Assembly (NCBI RefSeq): GCF_900111925.1
Contig: NZ_FOKA01000004.1
Location: 62,001-126,000 of the forward strand
DNA length: 64,000 nucleotides
Origin: Cellulomonas marina
GTDB lineage: Bacteria; Actinomycetota; Actinomycetes; Actinomycetales; Cellulomonadaceae
Direction: 5' to 3'
In this document: piece after piece, positions 1-8,618 of the stretch
Position numbering within the stretch: the stretch's first letter is position 1
Layout of the letters: each line of letters begins with the position of its first letter
Notes under the pieces: generated by a model
What the model was told of the DNA's origin: nothing
The model's input: the letters and a program-made list of their open reading frames with translations, nothing else
Database searches by the model: none
Translations under genes and position numbers: made by a program

Positions 1-1109
1 GACCGGGTGAGCAGGACGGGCAGGAGCAGCAGCGACAGGGAGCCGACGACCGCGCCGAGCGCGAACGTGCCGATGCGGAAGCGGGTGCCCCACACGATGC
101 CGGCGCGGGTGCGGGCGGGCAGCGCGCGGAACTCCGGCAGGCGGCGGTTGAGCGCCATGCCCTGCAGGACGCCGAAGATCCAGCGGTGGCGCTGCTTGAA
201 GGCGCTGCGCACGGAGAACGGCGGCTGCTCGAGCATCGCGCAGCCGTGCCAGCCGAAGACCTCGCTGCCGGCGGCGGTGAACGCCTTCATGCCGAAGACG
301 TAGTCCTCCGCGATGAGCGGCTGGCCGTCCAGCGCCCCGATGTCCCAGCCGATCTCGTTCTCGAAGGCCTCGTCGACCACGAGGTTGGAGCCGTGCAGGT
401 GCAGCGGGACGCCGTCCTCCATGACCTGACGGCACTCGAAGCAGCCGACGGGGCGGTTGGCCTCCATCGCACGGCACAGGGCGCTCGCGTCCAGGTACTC
501 CAGCGGGTAGTAGATGGGCCCCTCGAGGACCTTCTTGTCCGTCGTCGCCAGGTGCGCCAGCAGCTTGCGGAACTCCGAGGGCGTCAGGACGCTCTCCTCG
601 TCGTAGTGCACGACGAAGGTGCGGCCCGGCTTGGCGTTCCAGCCGGCCCGGCGGCGCTCCACGGCGTAGTGCAGGCCGCGCGCCTTGAGCTGGGTGCCGC
701 CCGGCGTCTGGTAGTCGGCGGGCAGGAGCAGCACGGACACGTCGACCGGGGCCGGCGCGTAGCGGTCGTGCAGCAGCGTGGCCTGGTCGAGGGACTCCGT
801 GACCACCTCGACGGACAGGATCTCGCCGTAGAACTCGGGGTCCTCCGCCGCGAGCGCCATGACGTTGTCGATGCCGCGCTGGATGACCTCGCTGCTGCCG
901 GCCGAGCCGCGCGTGGTGATCTGCACCTTCACGAACGGCACCGGTGTCAGGCGCAGCTGGGCGGTCGAGACGACGTCGCGGTGGCGGTAGCGCCGCCAGG
1001 AGAACAGGAAGCTGCGCCAGTAGGACAGCATGCGGACGCCGATGACGGAGATGCCGACGAACAGCACCCAGCCGAGGGCGGTGGTGGCGTGCGCGAGCAC
1101 GGCGGACAT
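1..1109 (-). CDS. Membrane glycosyltransferase family 2 (polysaccharide synthase-like), C-terminus cut by window edge
   Basis: This is a processive-type GT2 glycosyltransferase that probably polymerises a sugar from a nucleotide donor at the cytoplasmic membrane. The frame is open from the ATG at 1109 to the left edge, so at least 369 residues are seen and the C-terminus is missing. An N-terminal hydrophobic segment (about residues 8-26) precedes the catalytic domain. Visible motifs are H-Y-D-E-E (D170), A-E-D-Y-V-F-G (E268/D269) and Q-R-H-R-W (306-310), the usual D,D,QxxRW set. A further hydrophobic stretch follows. The motif wording resembles the egh-like beta-mannosyl/glucosyl transferase branch rather than classical BcsA, but the donor cannot be read. 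It is divergent from a GH26-type glycanase, so synthesis and trimming of one glycan is plausible. Confidence 0.85.
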   Translation of the reverse strand, partial: MSAVLAHATTALGWVLFVGISVIGVRMLSYWRSFLFSWRRYRHRDVVSTAQLRLTPVPFVKVQITTRGSAGSSEVIQRGIDNVMALAAEDPEFYGEILSVEVVTESLDQATLLHDRYAPAPVDVSVLLLPADYQTPGGTQLKARGLHYAVERRRAGWNAKPGRTFVVHYDEESVLTPSEFRKLLAHLATTDKKVLEGPIYYPLEYLDASALCRAMEANRPVGCFECRQVMEDGVPLHLHGSNLVVDEAFENEIGWDIGALDGQPLIAEDYVFGMKAFTAAGSEVFGWHGCAMLEQPPFSVRSAFKQRHRWIFGVLQGMALNRRLPEFRALPARTRAGIVWGTRFRIGTFALGAVVGSLSLLLLPVLLTR

Positions 1110-1293
1110 GGGGACTCCTGACGGTCGAGGGAGGGGTCTCACGCCGTCGTGAGGCAGCACGGTGGTTCGTCCGGAACCGTAGGGATGTCCGTTTCGCCCG
1201 GGCAGGGCCGGGCGGGTGAGGTCGGTGTGCAGGTCAGGAGCAGGTCACACCGTCGGCTGACGTCGCCACCCGATCGCGCGAGGCCGCCGCCCG
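1110..1293. promoter_or_regulatory. Divergent promoter region between GT2 and GH26 genes
   Basis: This 184-bp intergenic stretch separates divergent genes. It contains GGGCGAAACGGACA on the minus strand (plus 1187-1200), which resembles GGGTGAAAACGGAC at 5186-5199 ahead of the HAS-like synthase. The site lies upstream of the minus-strand GT2 gene. No clear TAGnnT -10 box stands at a matching distance, so only the sequence similarity supports a regulator site. Confidence 0.35.
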
Positions 1294-2352
1294 GTGGTCG
1301 ATGGGGCGGGCGTGGTGGAATCGGGTCGCCGGCGGTGGACGGCGCTCGTCGTCGGGGTGCTGGTGACGGGGCTCGTCGGACCTGTCGGGGTGGCGCAGGC
1401 GGGGGTGGACGTGACGGCGGCGGGGACGACGAGCGGTGCGGCCGGCGCCATCGTCGCGGAGGGGTCGCTGTGCCCGCCCGGGACCGTGGCCGTGCGCACG
1501 GCGGCGCGGCCGGCGTTTGGCACGACCGTGCCGTGGGGGCCGCTCGACGCGCGGGCGCTAGGAGCGACGGAGACCCTCGTCGGGCGGCACGTGCAGTACG
1601 TGCACTGGTACACCGGCCTCGGTGAGCTGCCGGACCCCGCGAAGCTGCAGGCGGTCGTCGACCACGGCTCGGTGCCCGTCATCACCTGGGAGCCGTGGGT
1701 GTGGACGGGCGGCGTCGACCAGCCGGCGTACCGGCTGACGGAGATCGCCGGCGGGCGCTGGGACGCGCAGCTCGCCGCGTTCGCGGACGTGCTGGCGCGG
1801 TGGGGCGGACCGGTGCAGGTGCGCTGGGGGCACGAGATGAACGGCGACTGGTACCCGTGGGGCACGGGCGTCAACGCCAACGCGGCCGGGGACTACGTGC
1901 GCGCCTACCGGCACGTGCACGACGTCCTGACCGCCCGGGGCGCGCGGCAGGTGACGTGGGTGTGGTCGCCGAACGTCGTCTACCCCGGCTCGACACCGCT
2001 GGCCGGCCTGTACCCCGGGGACGCGTACGTCGACGTCGTGGCCGTGGACGGCTACAACTGGGGCACGAGCGCGCCCGGCAAGCGCTGGCAGACGCCGGCG
2101 GAGGTCTTCGACGAGACGCTCGCGCAGGTCCGGGCCGTGGCGCCGACGAAGCCGCTCATGATCGCCGAGACCGCCTCGACCGAGCTCGGCGGGGACAAGG
2201 CCGCCTGGGTGCGGGCGCTGTTCGCCTGGGCGGACGCGCAGCCCGGCCTGCTCGCCGTCGCGTGGTTCGACGAGGACAAGGAGACGGACTGGCGGATCGC
2301 CAGCTCACGGGCGTCCGTGGCCGCCTTCCGGGAGGCGCTCGCGCCGCGGTGA
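1294..2352 (+). CDS. Secreted glycoside hydrolase, family 26-like (endo-mannanase/glycanase type)
   Basis: This is a predicted extracellular endo-glycosidase of 352 residues. A basic, then hydrophobic N-terminus (about residues 12-36) looks like a signal peptide. The catalytic module carries R-W-G-H-E-M-N-G-D-W-Y-P-W, with E181 as the likely acid/base. P-L-M-I-A-E-T-A-S follows, with E292 as the likely nucleophile. This pairing is typical of clan GH-A family 26 enzymes found beside exopolysaccharide genes. No carbohydrate-binding module follows. Such enzymes cleave beta-mannan, mixed-link glucan or a self-made capsule; the substrate is not readable. The last codons and the stop lie inside one copy of a 40-bp repeat (2335-2374). 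The start was chosen for the signal peptide and could be slightly different. Confidence 0.85.
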   Translation: MVDGAGVVESGRRRWTALVVGVLVTGLVGPVGVAQAGVDVTAAGTTSGAAGAIVAEGSLCPPGTVAVRTAARPAFGTTVPWGPLDARALGATETLVGRHVQYVHWYTGLGELPDPAKLQAVVDHGSVPVITWEPWVWTGGVDQPAYRLTEIAGGRWDAQLAAFADVLARWGGPVQVRWGHEMNGDWYPWGTGVNANAAGDYVRAYRHVHDVLTARGARQVTWVWSPNVVYPGSTPLAGLYPGDAYVDVVAVDGYNWGTSAPGKRWQTPAEVFDETLAQVRAVAPTKPLMIAETASTELGGDKAAWVRALFAWADAQPGLLAVAWFDEDKETDWRIASSRASVAAFREALAPR

Positions 2353-2374
2353 CGCCCACGGCTGCAGCAGGCCC
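2335..2374 (+). repeat. 40-bp direct repeat, left copy
   Basis: This sequence is identical over 40 bp, in the same orientation, to 14056-14095. It covers the 3' end and stop codon of the GH26 gene. An imperfect stem (GCCGCGG...CCACGGC, 2343-2362) sits inside it, so it could serve as a terminator, a recombination scar or an attachment-like site. Identity ends sharply after the final GGCCC, and the flanks differ. Confidence 0.9.
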
Positions 2375-2516
2375 AGCGGTCGGACCTGGCGCGGTTCCGG
2401 CATTGGGTCTTTCGTCCGGATATGACCAGTGCCACAGTGGACCGGGCCCGCCGGCCCCGCCACTTCGGCAGCATGGGAGGCGGGCGGCCGCGCGGCAACC
2501 CGGGGGGAGAGCAGCG

Positions 2517-5165
2517 ATGCCGACCGACGGGAGCACGCTCCTCGAGCGACCCGTGCTGGACAAGGCGCTCGGCGCGCTGTCCGACGCACGTCGTCGCGGG
2601 CTCGTCGTCGTCGGGGCGCCCGGGGTGGGCACCTCGACGCTCGCGCACCAGGTGCTCGAGCGAGCGGCAGGGGTCGCGCTCACGCTGCGCGCGTCCGCCG
2701 CCTCGCGCGACGTCCCCTACGCGGCCCTGCTGCCGTTGCTGCACGAGGAGCCCGAGGCGTTGCAGGGACCGGCGCACGCCCTGGGTGCGGTCGCGCGCCG
2801 GCTCCACGCGCTCGGCGCGGGGCAGGCCGTCGTGCTCGCCGTGCACGCCGCCCAGCACCTGGACTCTGCCAGCAGCCTGCTCCTGCTCGCCCTGACGGCC
2901 GAGGACGCGTGCCGGCTGGTGCTGCTCACCGACGAGGTGGAGCACCTGCCCCCCGACCTGCGCGCAGCCGCTCTCGACGGGGTGCTCGGCGTCGTGCGGG
3001 TCCGGCCGCTCGGACGTGCGGCCCTGGGGCGGCTGGTCGAGGCCCGGTGGGGCCAGGTGCTGCCCGCACGGTCCCTGCAGACGTTGCACCGGGTGACCCG
3101 GGGGCACCTGCGCTCGGTGGCCGCCGTCCTCGACATGGCCGACGACGCCGCCCCGGGCGCCGACCCGGCGGTCCGCCTCGAGACCGCACTGGACTCGCTG
3201 GTGTGGGGCGCCCGTCCGCTGCCGGCGCTGCTCTCGGCCGTTCCCACGGCGGTGGCCTCCCTGTCCTTGACCGAGCGGTCGCTGCTGGACGCGCTCGCCC
3301 TGTCCGGTGGGCTCGCCGTGGGCACGCTGCGGCGAGCCGTCGACCAGGACGCCCTGGACGTCCTGCTGCGGAGCGGCCTCGTGCGCCTCGTCGAGCAGGA
3401 CGACACCGTGGTCGCACCGATGGACGAGGTCGTCGCCGCCGCGGTACGCGCGCAGGCGGGGCCCACCCGGCGCTCCCGACTGCTGGAGGCGTGCTACCCC
3501 GACGGCCCGCCGGCACCGGGGACCGCGTGCGGTGCGGGCTGGACCCGCTGGGCTGCGGCGTGCCGCGTCCCCGTCCCCGTGCGCCTGGCGGCGTCCGCCG
3601 TCGTCGCCGCCGTCGAGGCGGGCAACCTCGTGGCGGCACGGGCGACGCTGGCAGCCGCTGCACCCCACGAGAGCCCGGAGGTGCTCTCCCTGCTGCGTGC
3701 CGTGGTGCTGGCGCGCGAAGAGGGGTGGACCGCGGCCGCGCTGGAGGCGCTGGTGCAGCTCCCCGCGCTCGACCTCGCGGACGCGGACCTGTGCCACCTG
3801 GTCGCCTGGTCGTTGCAGCAGACGCTCGACGTCGTGCCCGAGGGCGGCGGGCAGTCCTGGGCGGAGCACCTCTTCGAGTCGCTGACCACCGGGGACCGCC
3901 TCCGCACGGGTGCCACTCCCCACGGGCTCCGGGCCTGCCGCGAGCTGCACCAGGGCCGAGCCCTCGGAGCGGTCGCGCTGCTGCGCGAGGAGCTCGTCCG
4001 ACCGGCCGACGGGACGGCGGACCCTGCGCTGGTCGCCCGGTGGCGGCGGCTGCTCGCCGCCCGCCTCGACGTCGCCGCGGCGCTGAGCGGCGGGGCCACG
4101 GGCATGACGGAGCCCGACCCGCACCACGACGCGGGCGACCAGTACCTGGTCCCGCTCCTGCTGCGCTTCCTCACCGGCGAGGCGGTCGCGGCGGCCACCG
4201 TGGAGGACGGGGTGCCGCAGCCCGCGCCCGCGCCGTGGCCGCTGCTCGGCGACCTGCGGCCTGCCACGGCGACGTACCACCACGACCTCGTCGTAGGGCT
4301 CGGCCTGCTGGTGCGCGGTGACGTCGAGGCGGCCCGGCGATGGCTCCGACCGGTCGCCGCGGCCCAGCGACCGTCCGAGCTGCTCGCGTCCCGCCTGGCG
4401 TCCGTCGCCCTGGTCGCCGCGGACGCGCTCGAGGGGACTCGCCCTCCGGTGGCGGAGGCCGAGCCCGTGATGGCACGCGCGCCGTGGGTGGTACGCCGGT
4501 GCTGGACCCTGCTGCACCTGTGGGCGCGTGGCGCCGCGGGCGACACGGGGGCGACGGAGCTCCTGCTCGACGAGGGGACGGCGGACCTCGCCGCGGGACG
4601 GCACCTGACAGCCCTGCGGTTCCTGCTCGCCGCGCTCGTCCTCGGCCGGGAGGGTGCAGCGGCTCCCCTGCTCGGCGCGGCCCGGCAGGTGCGGGGGCCC
4701 GTGGCCGCTGGCGCCCTGCCCCTCGCGACGGCCGTCCGGGACGGGGACGGGGACGCCCTCGCGCGGATCGCGCTCATGGCGGAGGACGAGGGCCATCGGA
4801 TCCTCGCCCTCGGGGTCGCCCGCCTGGCGCACGTCCACCACGCCGTCCCAGCCGACGTCGAGCACGCTCGACGCATGCGCTCCATCCGCGCCCGCAGCGT
4901 CCGCGTCCCGGGCGTCGGCGAGCCGGCACGGGTCCGCGGTCTCACGCCACGGGAGGGCGAGATCGCGGCCCTCGTCGCGCGCGGGCTGCCCAACGCGGAG
5001 GTGGCGCGGCTGCTCCAGCTCTCCGTGCGGACCGTCGAGGGTCACGTCTCCAACGTCTTCGCGAAGCTCGCCGTCTCCACGCGCGGTGAGCTGGCGGACG
5101 TGCTACGCACCATGGGGACGGTCGCCGAAGGCGGTACGCAGGTGGCACTTCGCTCCATCGGGTGA
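2517..5165 (+). CDS. LuxR-family transcriptional regulator with N-terminal ATPase domain
   Basis: This 882-residue protein has the layout of large LuxR-type (LAL/MalT-like) regulators. A P-loop, G-A-P-G-V-G-T-S, lies at residues 33-40. A long helical middle follows, rich in Ala and Leu like a TPR/signal-sensing region. A LuxR HTH lies at about 808-870, starting L-T-P-R-E-G-E-I and including S-V-R-T-V-E-G-H-V. Such proteins use nucleotide and ligand binding to control DNA binding. The ATG at 2517 was chosen because GGGGGGAGAGC precedes it; the open frame upstream of this overlaps the GH26 gene. It is followed after 145 bp by the HAS-like synthase, so it is probably the local activator of the polysaccharide genes. 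The ligand is unknown. Confidence 0.9.
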   Translation: MPTDGSTLLERPVLDKALGALSDARRRGLVVVGAPGVGTSTLAHQVLERAAGVALTLRASAASRDVPYAALLPLLHEEPEALQGPAHALGAVARRLHALGAGQAVVLAVHAAQHLDSASSLLLLALTAEDACRLVLLTDEVEHLPPDLRAAALDGVLGVVRVRPLGRAALGRLVEARWGQVLPARSLQTLHRVTRGHLRSVAAVLDMADDAAPGADPAVRLETALDSLVWGARPLPALLSAVPTAVASLSLTERSLLDALALSGGLAVGTLRRAVDQDALDVLLRSGLVRLVEQDDTVVAPMDEVVAAAVRAQAGPTRRSRLLEACYPDGPPAPGTACGAGWTRWAAACRVPVPVRLAASAVVAAVEAGNLVAARATLAAAAPHESPEVLSLLRAVVLAREEGWTAAALEALVQLPALDLADADLCHLVAWSLQQTLDVVPEGGGQSWAEHLFESLTTGDRLRTGATPHGLRACRELHQGRALGAVALLREELVRPADGTADPALVARWRRLLAARLDVAAALSGGATGMTEPDPHHDAGDQYLVPLLLRFLTGEAVAAATVEDGVPQPAPAPWPLLGDLRPATATYHHDLVVGLGLLVRGDVEAARRWLRPVAAAQRPSELLASRLASVALVAADALEGTRPPVAEAEPVMARAPWVVRRCWTLLHLWARGAAGDTGATELLLDEGTADLAAGRHLTALRFLLAALVLGREGAAAPLLGAARQVRGPVAAGALPLATAVRDGDGDALARIALMAEDEGHRILALGVARLAHVHHAVPADVEHARRMRSIRARSVRVPGVGEPARVRGLTPREGEIAALVARGLPNAEVARLLQLSVRTVEGHVSNVFAKLAVSTRGELADVLRTMGTVAEGGTQVALRSIG

Positions 5166-5195
5166 CACCTGGTGCAGCTGTACGCGGGTGAAAAC

Positions 5196-5213
5196 GGACG
5201 AAACGGGTAGTCC
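5196..5213 (+). promoter_or_regulatory. Candidate regulator palindrome upstream of HAS-like gene
   Basis: GGACGAAACGGGTAGTCC is an imperfect palindrome with outer arms GGAC/GTCC. A second related box, GGGTGAAAACGGAC (5186-5199), overlaps it. Its centre is about 42 bp upstream of the centre of the TAGCGT -10-like element, a position suited to an activator such as the adjacent LuxR protein. Binding is inferred. Confidence 0.4.
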
Positions 5214-5243
5214 TCGCTCTGCCGTCACCGGCCTCCCCCCTCC

Positions 5244-5249
5244 TAGCGT
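5244..5249 (+). promoter_or_regulatory. -10 element TAGCGT for the synthase operon
   Basis: TAGCGT matches the TAGnnT form of actinobacterial -10 boxes and lies 62 nt before the ATG at 5311. No good -35 is visible, which is consistent with an activated promoter. Confidence 0.4.
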
Positions 5250-5310
5250 CCAGGCATCCGGACGGCGACCGCCCCGCGGCCGCCCCCCTCCCACCAGCCG
5301 AGGACTGCTG

Positions 5311-6672
5311 ATGCCGTTCACCGCGCAGCTCCTGCCCGACCAGTGGTTCGTGGTCGGCGAGATCACCCCTCAGGACCTGTGGAAGGCGTTCCCCCTCGCC
5401 TTCGCCGGCCTGGTCGTCTGGGGCCTGTGGCTCTACCGGGTCGTCTTGTCGCGTCGCGCTCGGCCCGTCGTCAACGACTTCCGCACGAGCACATCAGTCG
5501 TCGTGCCTTCGTTCCACGAGGACCCCGACATCCTCATGGAGTGCCTGGCGACGTGGCTCGAGCAGAACCCCACCGAGATCATCATCGTGCTCGACGTCGC
5601 GGACACCGAGGCGGAGCAGCGCATCCTCGCCCTCGGCGACCCCCGGGTCGTGCCGGTCATGTTCAAGCACGCCGGCAAGCGGTCCGCACTCGGTGTCGGG
5701 ATGAGGCTGGCCACGAGCGAGCTGCTCGTGCTGGTCGACTCCGACACCCAGTGGCGGCCGGGGCTCCTGGACGCGGTGCAGATGCCATTCGTCGATTCTG
5801 CCGTTGGAGGCGTCGGCACGCAGCAAAACGTCTTCGCGCGCGAGACGAGCGTCTGGCGGCGTATCGCGGACTGGCTCGTCAACCTCCGCTACTACGACTA
5901 CGTCCCGGCGATGGGAGCCGCAGGCGCGGTCGCGTGCCTCTCGGGACGGACCGCTGCCTACCGCAGGGCCGCGGTCGTCCCCGTGCTCGACAACCTAGAG
6001 AACGAGTTCTTCATGGGTCGCCGCTGCATCGCGGGGGACGACGGCCGGCTGACGTGGCTCGTGCTGGCCTCCGGCTACCGCACGGTCCACCAGTCGAGCG
6101 CCCTGGCTCTGTCAATGTTCCCGTCGTCATTCCGGGCGTTCGTCAAGCAGCGCATCCGGTGGAGCCGCAACTCCTACCGCTGCTACCTGACCGCCGCAGG
6201 GAAGGGATGGTTGTGGAGGACGCCGTTCGTGACGAAGGTGACCGTCCTGCAGATCCTGCTGACACCAGTGACCATGGGCATCACGCTCGGCTACCTCTTC
6301 TTCGCCCGCATCGAGGGAACCGTCGTGAGCGTGCTGCTCGCGATCGCATGGGTGCTGCTGGGCCGCGGCATCCGGGGGTTCTCCCACCTGCGCAGGCACC
6401 CCCGCGACCTCGTCCTGCTGCCGCTGCTCACCCTGGTCGTCATCCTCGTCGCCCTGCCCATCAAGCTGTACGCCTTCGTGACCATGAACAAGCAGGGATG
6501 GCTGACGCGTCACGCGGACCAGACGGGTGGCGACGGGCAGACATCGGCGTCCCTGCAGGGTCGCGAAGCACCGGCGCCACGCCCCGCCGACGTGCTCGTC
6601 GAGGCCGGCGCCGCTCTGGCCCCGGCACCGACCCGCCGCAGCGGGCGCACCGGAACGGACGTGCTCGCGTGA
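5311..6672 (+). CDS. Hyaluronan-synthase-like processive glycosyltransferase (GT2)
   Basis: This 453-residue membrane synthase probably polymerises and extrudes a polysaccharide. A TM segment near residues 28-46 precedes the GT-A domain. The motifs match the HAS/NodC branch: D-S-D-T (D143, D145), G-D-D-G-R-L-T (D243, D244) and K-Q-R-I-R-W-S-R (Q280, R283, W284), with Y-R-T-V-H-Q-S between the last two. Three further hydrophobic segments follow (about 308-330, 338-352 and 368-392), as in class I hyaluronan synthases. A soluble, Pro/Ala-rich tail ends it. Its stop overlaps the next start by 4 bp (GTGA), so translation is coupled to a beta-helix protein. A UDP-glucose dehydrogenase downstream could supply UDP-glucuronate. 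The product might be hyaluronan-, heparosan- or alginate-like; the donors are not proven. Confidence 0.85.
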   Translation: MPFTAQLLPDQWFVVGEITPQDLWKAFPLAFAGLVVWGLWLYRVVLSRRARPVVNDFRTSTSVVVPSFHEDPDILMECLATWLEQNPTEIIIVLDVADTEAEQRILALGDPRVVPVMFKHAGKRSALGVGMRLATSELLVLVDSDTQWRPGLLDAVQMPFVDSAVGGVGTQQNVFARETSVWRRIADWLVNLRYYDYVPAMGAAGAVACLSGRTAAYRRAAVVPVLDNLENEFFMGRRCIAGDDGRLTWLVLASGYRTVHQSSALALSMFPSSFRAFVKQRIRWSRNSYRCYLTAAGKGWLWRTPFVTKVTVLQILLTPVTMGITLGYLFFARIEGTVVSVLLAIAWVLLGRGIRGFSHLRRHPRDLVLLPLLTLVVILVALPIKLYAFVTMNKQGWLTRHADQTGGDGQTSASLQGREAPAPRPADVLVEAGAALAPAPTRRSGRTGTDVLA

Positions 6673-8618
6673 GCCGGCAGACGACGCGTGCGGTGGTCGC
6701 GACGGCGGCCCTTGTGGTGGGTGCCCTCCTCAGCCCAGCAGGTCCGGCGCACGCGCACGCCGGCGAGGCACCCGACGAGGTGACGAGCGAGGTCGCCTAC
6801 CCCGGCAACACGATCACCGAACCGGCACTCGTCGCGGACGAGGAAGCCCGGCTGTCCGAGGTGCGCACGGTCGGCAGCATGATCCGGTGGCGAGATCTGG
6901 ACGTCCCTGGGCCGTACCGCCTGAGCACCGGTTCGACGTACACGTTGGTGCTCGCCAAGCGCGAAGAGCCGTACACACTCGCCGACCTCCTCACGCTCGC
7001 GCCGCAGACGTTCGTCCGCGAGCCCGACGGCGCGTACCTGCTCAGCGAGAACATCGTCATCCAGACGGGCGCCACGCTCGACCTGAGCGCCGCCGGTCCC
7101 TTGGAGGTGAGGCTGGCGAGCGATGCGGACCGGTTCGTCTCGATCGTCAACCTTGGCGGCAACCTCTTGACGCGTGGCACGGAGGCAGCGCCGGTGAGCA
7201 TCACGAGCTGGGACCGCGATGCCGGTGCCCCCGACGTGGAGACGGCCGACGGCCGCGCATACATCCGCTCGATCGGTGGCCAGGTCGAGCTGACGGGGAC
7301 CGAGTTCCGGTACCTCGGCTTCTGGAGCGGCAGGACCGGTGGCGTCGCCCTGACCGGCACCGACCTGCCGGTGAACGGCACCCTGGACGCGTACGGCAGG
7401 TTGCTGCGCGACGCCGTCAAGGCGCAGCAGGAGGCGACCGAGCCGGGGGAGACCGACGCAGCGGGCGCGGGTGCCGCAGGCGAGGAGGTCGCTGATCCCG
7501 TCGACCCGGTCGACGGCCTGCTACCCGCCGGCGAGCTCCCCGTGCCGGAGCAGGACGACGAGGACCTCGGCTACAGCTACGTCTCCGCGAAGATCGACGA
7601 CTGCACCTTCGAGGGCAACGCGTTCGGCCTGTTCGTCTCGAGCGCCAACGGCGTCGACATCGACCGTTCCGTCATCAGCGGCAGCCTCGTCGACGGTCTC
7701 GTCATGCACCGCTTCGTCGTGAACGCAGCTGTAAGCCGCACGCGCGCAGTCGACAACGCGGGCGACGGCATCGTCCTCGCACGCGCCACGACGGGCATCG
7801 TTCTGACCGAGGACCACAGCAGCGGGAACGGCGGCAGCGGCATCGTCGTCCGGGGCACACCACTGGCGGACGGTCCGAACGCGAGTGGCATGCCTGTCGG
7901 GGATTACGGCAACAACTCCGTGTCGAACAGCGTGTCGTCGGACAACGGTCGCTACGGGATCGAGATCGTCGGCGGGAGGAACGTCGACGTCAACGCGAAC
8001 GATGTCATCGGCAACGACATGGGCATCGTGGTGCGAGAGGCGGCGCACAAGGTCACGCTCGTCGGGAACCGCCTGGAGCAGAACGAGCGGCACGCGATCG
8101 CCGTCCGAGACGGGGTCACGGGCACGGTGCTAACCGGCAACATCATCGCCGGCGGTCCCGACGGCATCTACGTGCGCGACTCGGCTGCCACCATCCAGCG
8201 CAACACCTTCAGCGAGCACTCCCTGCACGCGGTGACGCTGGTGGGGACGGTGGCCGGGACGGTCGTCTCGGAGAACACGATGGGCGGCCGGGGGCCGAGC
8301 GCGATCGACCGCAAGCGCAGCGAGGGTGCGGAGATCGGGGAGAACGACACGTCCGGATGGGCGAGCACCAAGCCGTTCTGGACGGTCGTGCGCAACGCGA
8401 TGCAGCCTCTTACTGTCATGTGGACCCTGCTGGCGTTGCTGCTGGTCGGCACCGCGGTCGCCGGCAGCCGCAAGCGACGGCAGCGCGGTTTCCGCCACCC
8501 CTACGAGTCGCAGCGGCGCCTGGCCGAGCTGGTCGAGCCGCCGGTGCGGGTGGGCGTCGTCCCGTCCCGCGACCTCGTCGGCGCAGGGCGGCACGCCGGT
8601 GACGAGGGCCAGGGGTGA
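6669..8618 (+). CDS. Exported right-handed parallel beta-helix protein with C-terminal membrane anchor
   Basis: This 649-residue protein has an N-terminal signal peptide (about 1-32, ending A-H-A-H-A) and a large beta-helix of NosD/CASH type in its second half. Typical rungs contain G-I-V-V-R and N-x-I-x-G-N elements (about residues 300-555). One TM helix follows at about 578-597, then a basic cytoplasmic tail. An acidic Ala/Glu-rich insert around 255-300 splits the N-terminal domain from the helix. Family members include alginate C5-epimerases (AlgG/AlgE) and lyases. The AlgG D-P-H-D motif is not present, so the activity is open. The GTG start at 6669 overlaps the synthase stop (GTGA), and its own stop overlaps the next gene the same way. 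It likely acts on the nascent polymer at the outer membrane face. Confidence 0.8.
   Translation: MSRQTTRAVVATAALVVGALLSPAGPAHAHAGEAPDEVTSEVAYPGNTITEPALVADEEARLSEVRTVGSMIRWRDLDVPGPYRLSTGSTYTLVLAKREEPYTLADLLTLAPQTFVREPDGAYLLSENIVIQTGATLDLSAAGPLEVRLASDADRFVSIVNLGGNLLTRGTEAAPVSITSWDRDAGAPDVETADGRAYIRSIGGQVELTGTEFRYLGFWSGRTGGVALTGTDLPVNGTLDAYGRLLRDAVKAQQEATEPGETDAAGAGAAGEEVADPVDPVDGLLPAGELPVPEQDDEDLGYSYVSAKIDDCTFEGNAFGLFVSSANGVDIDRSVISGSLVDGLVMHRFVVNAAVSRTRAVDNAGDGIVLARATTGIVLTEDHSSGNGGSGIVVRGTPLADGPNASGMPVGDYGNNSVSNSVSSDNGRYGIEIVGGRNVDVNANDVIGNDMGIVVREAAHKVTLVGNRLEQNERHAIAVRDGVTGTVLTGNIIAGGPDGIYVRDSAATIQRNTFSEHSLHAVTLVGTVAGTVVSENTMGGRGPSAIDRKRSEGAEIGENDTSGWASTKPFWTVVRNAMQPLTVMWTLLALLLVGTAVAGSRKRRQRGFRHPYESQRRLAELVEPPVRVGVVPSRDLVGAGRHAGDEGQG

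Noticed and set aside
2052-5045. A 997-codon minus-strand frame opposite the LuxR gene
   Set aside because: The composition is Arg/Gly/Gln-rich with no domain, while the + strand gives a full LuxR protein.
6669-8618. Assignment as the alginate epimerase AlgG
   Set aside because: The DPHD catalytic motif expected for AlgG/AlgE is not visible, so only the beta-helix fold is claimed.
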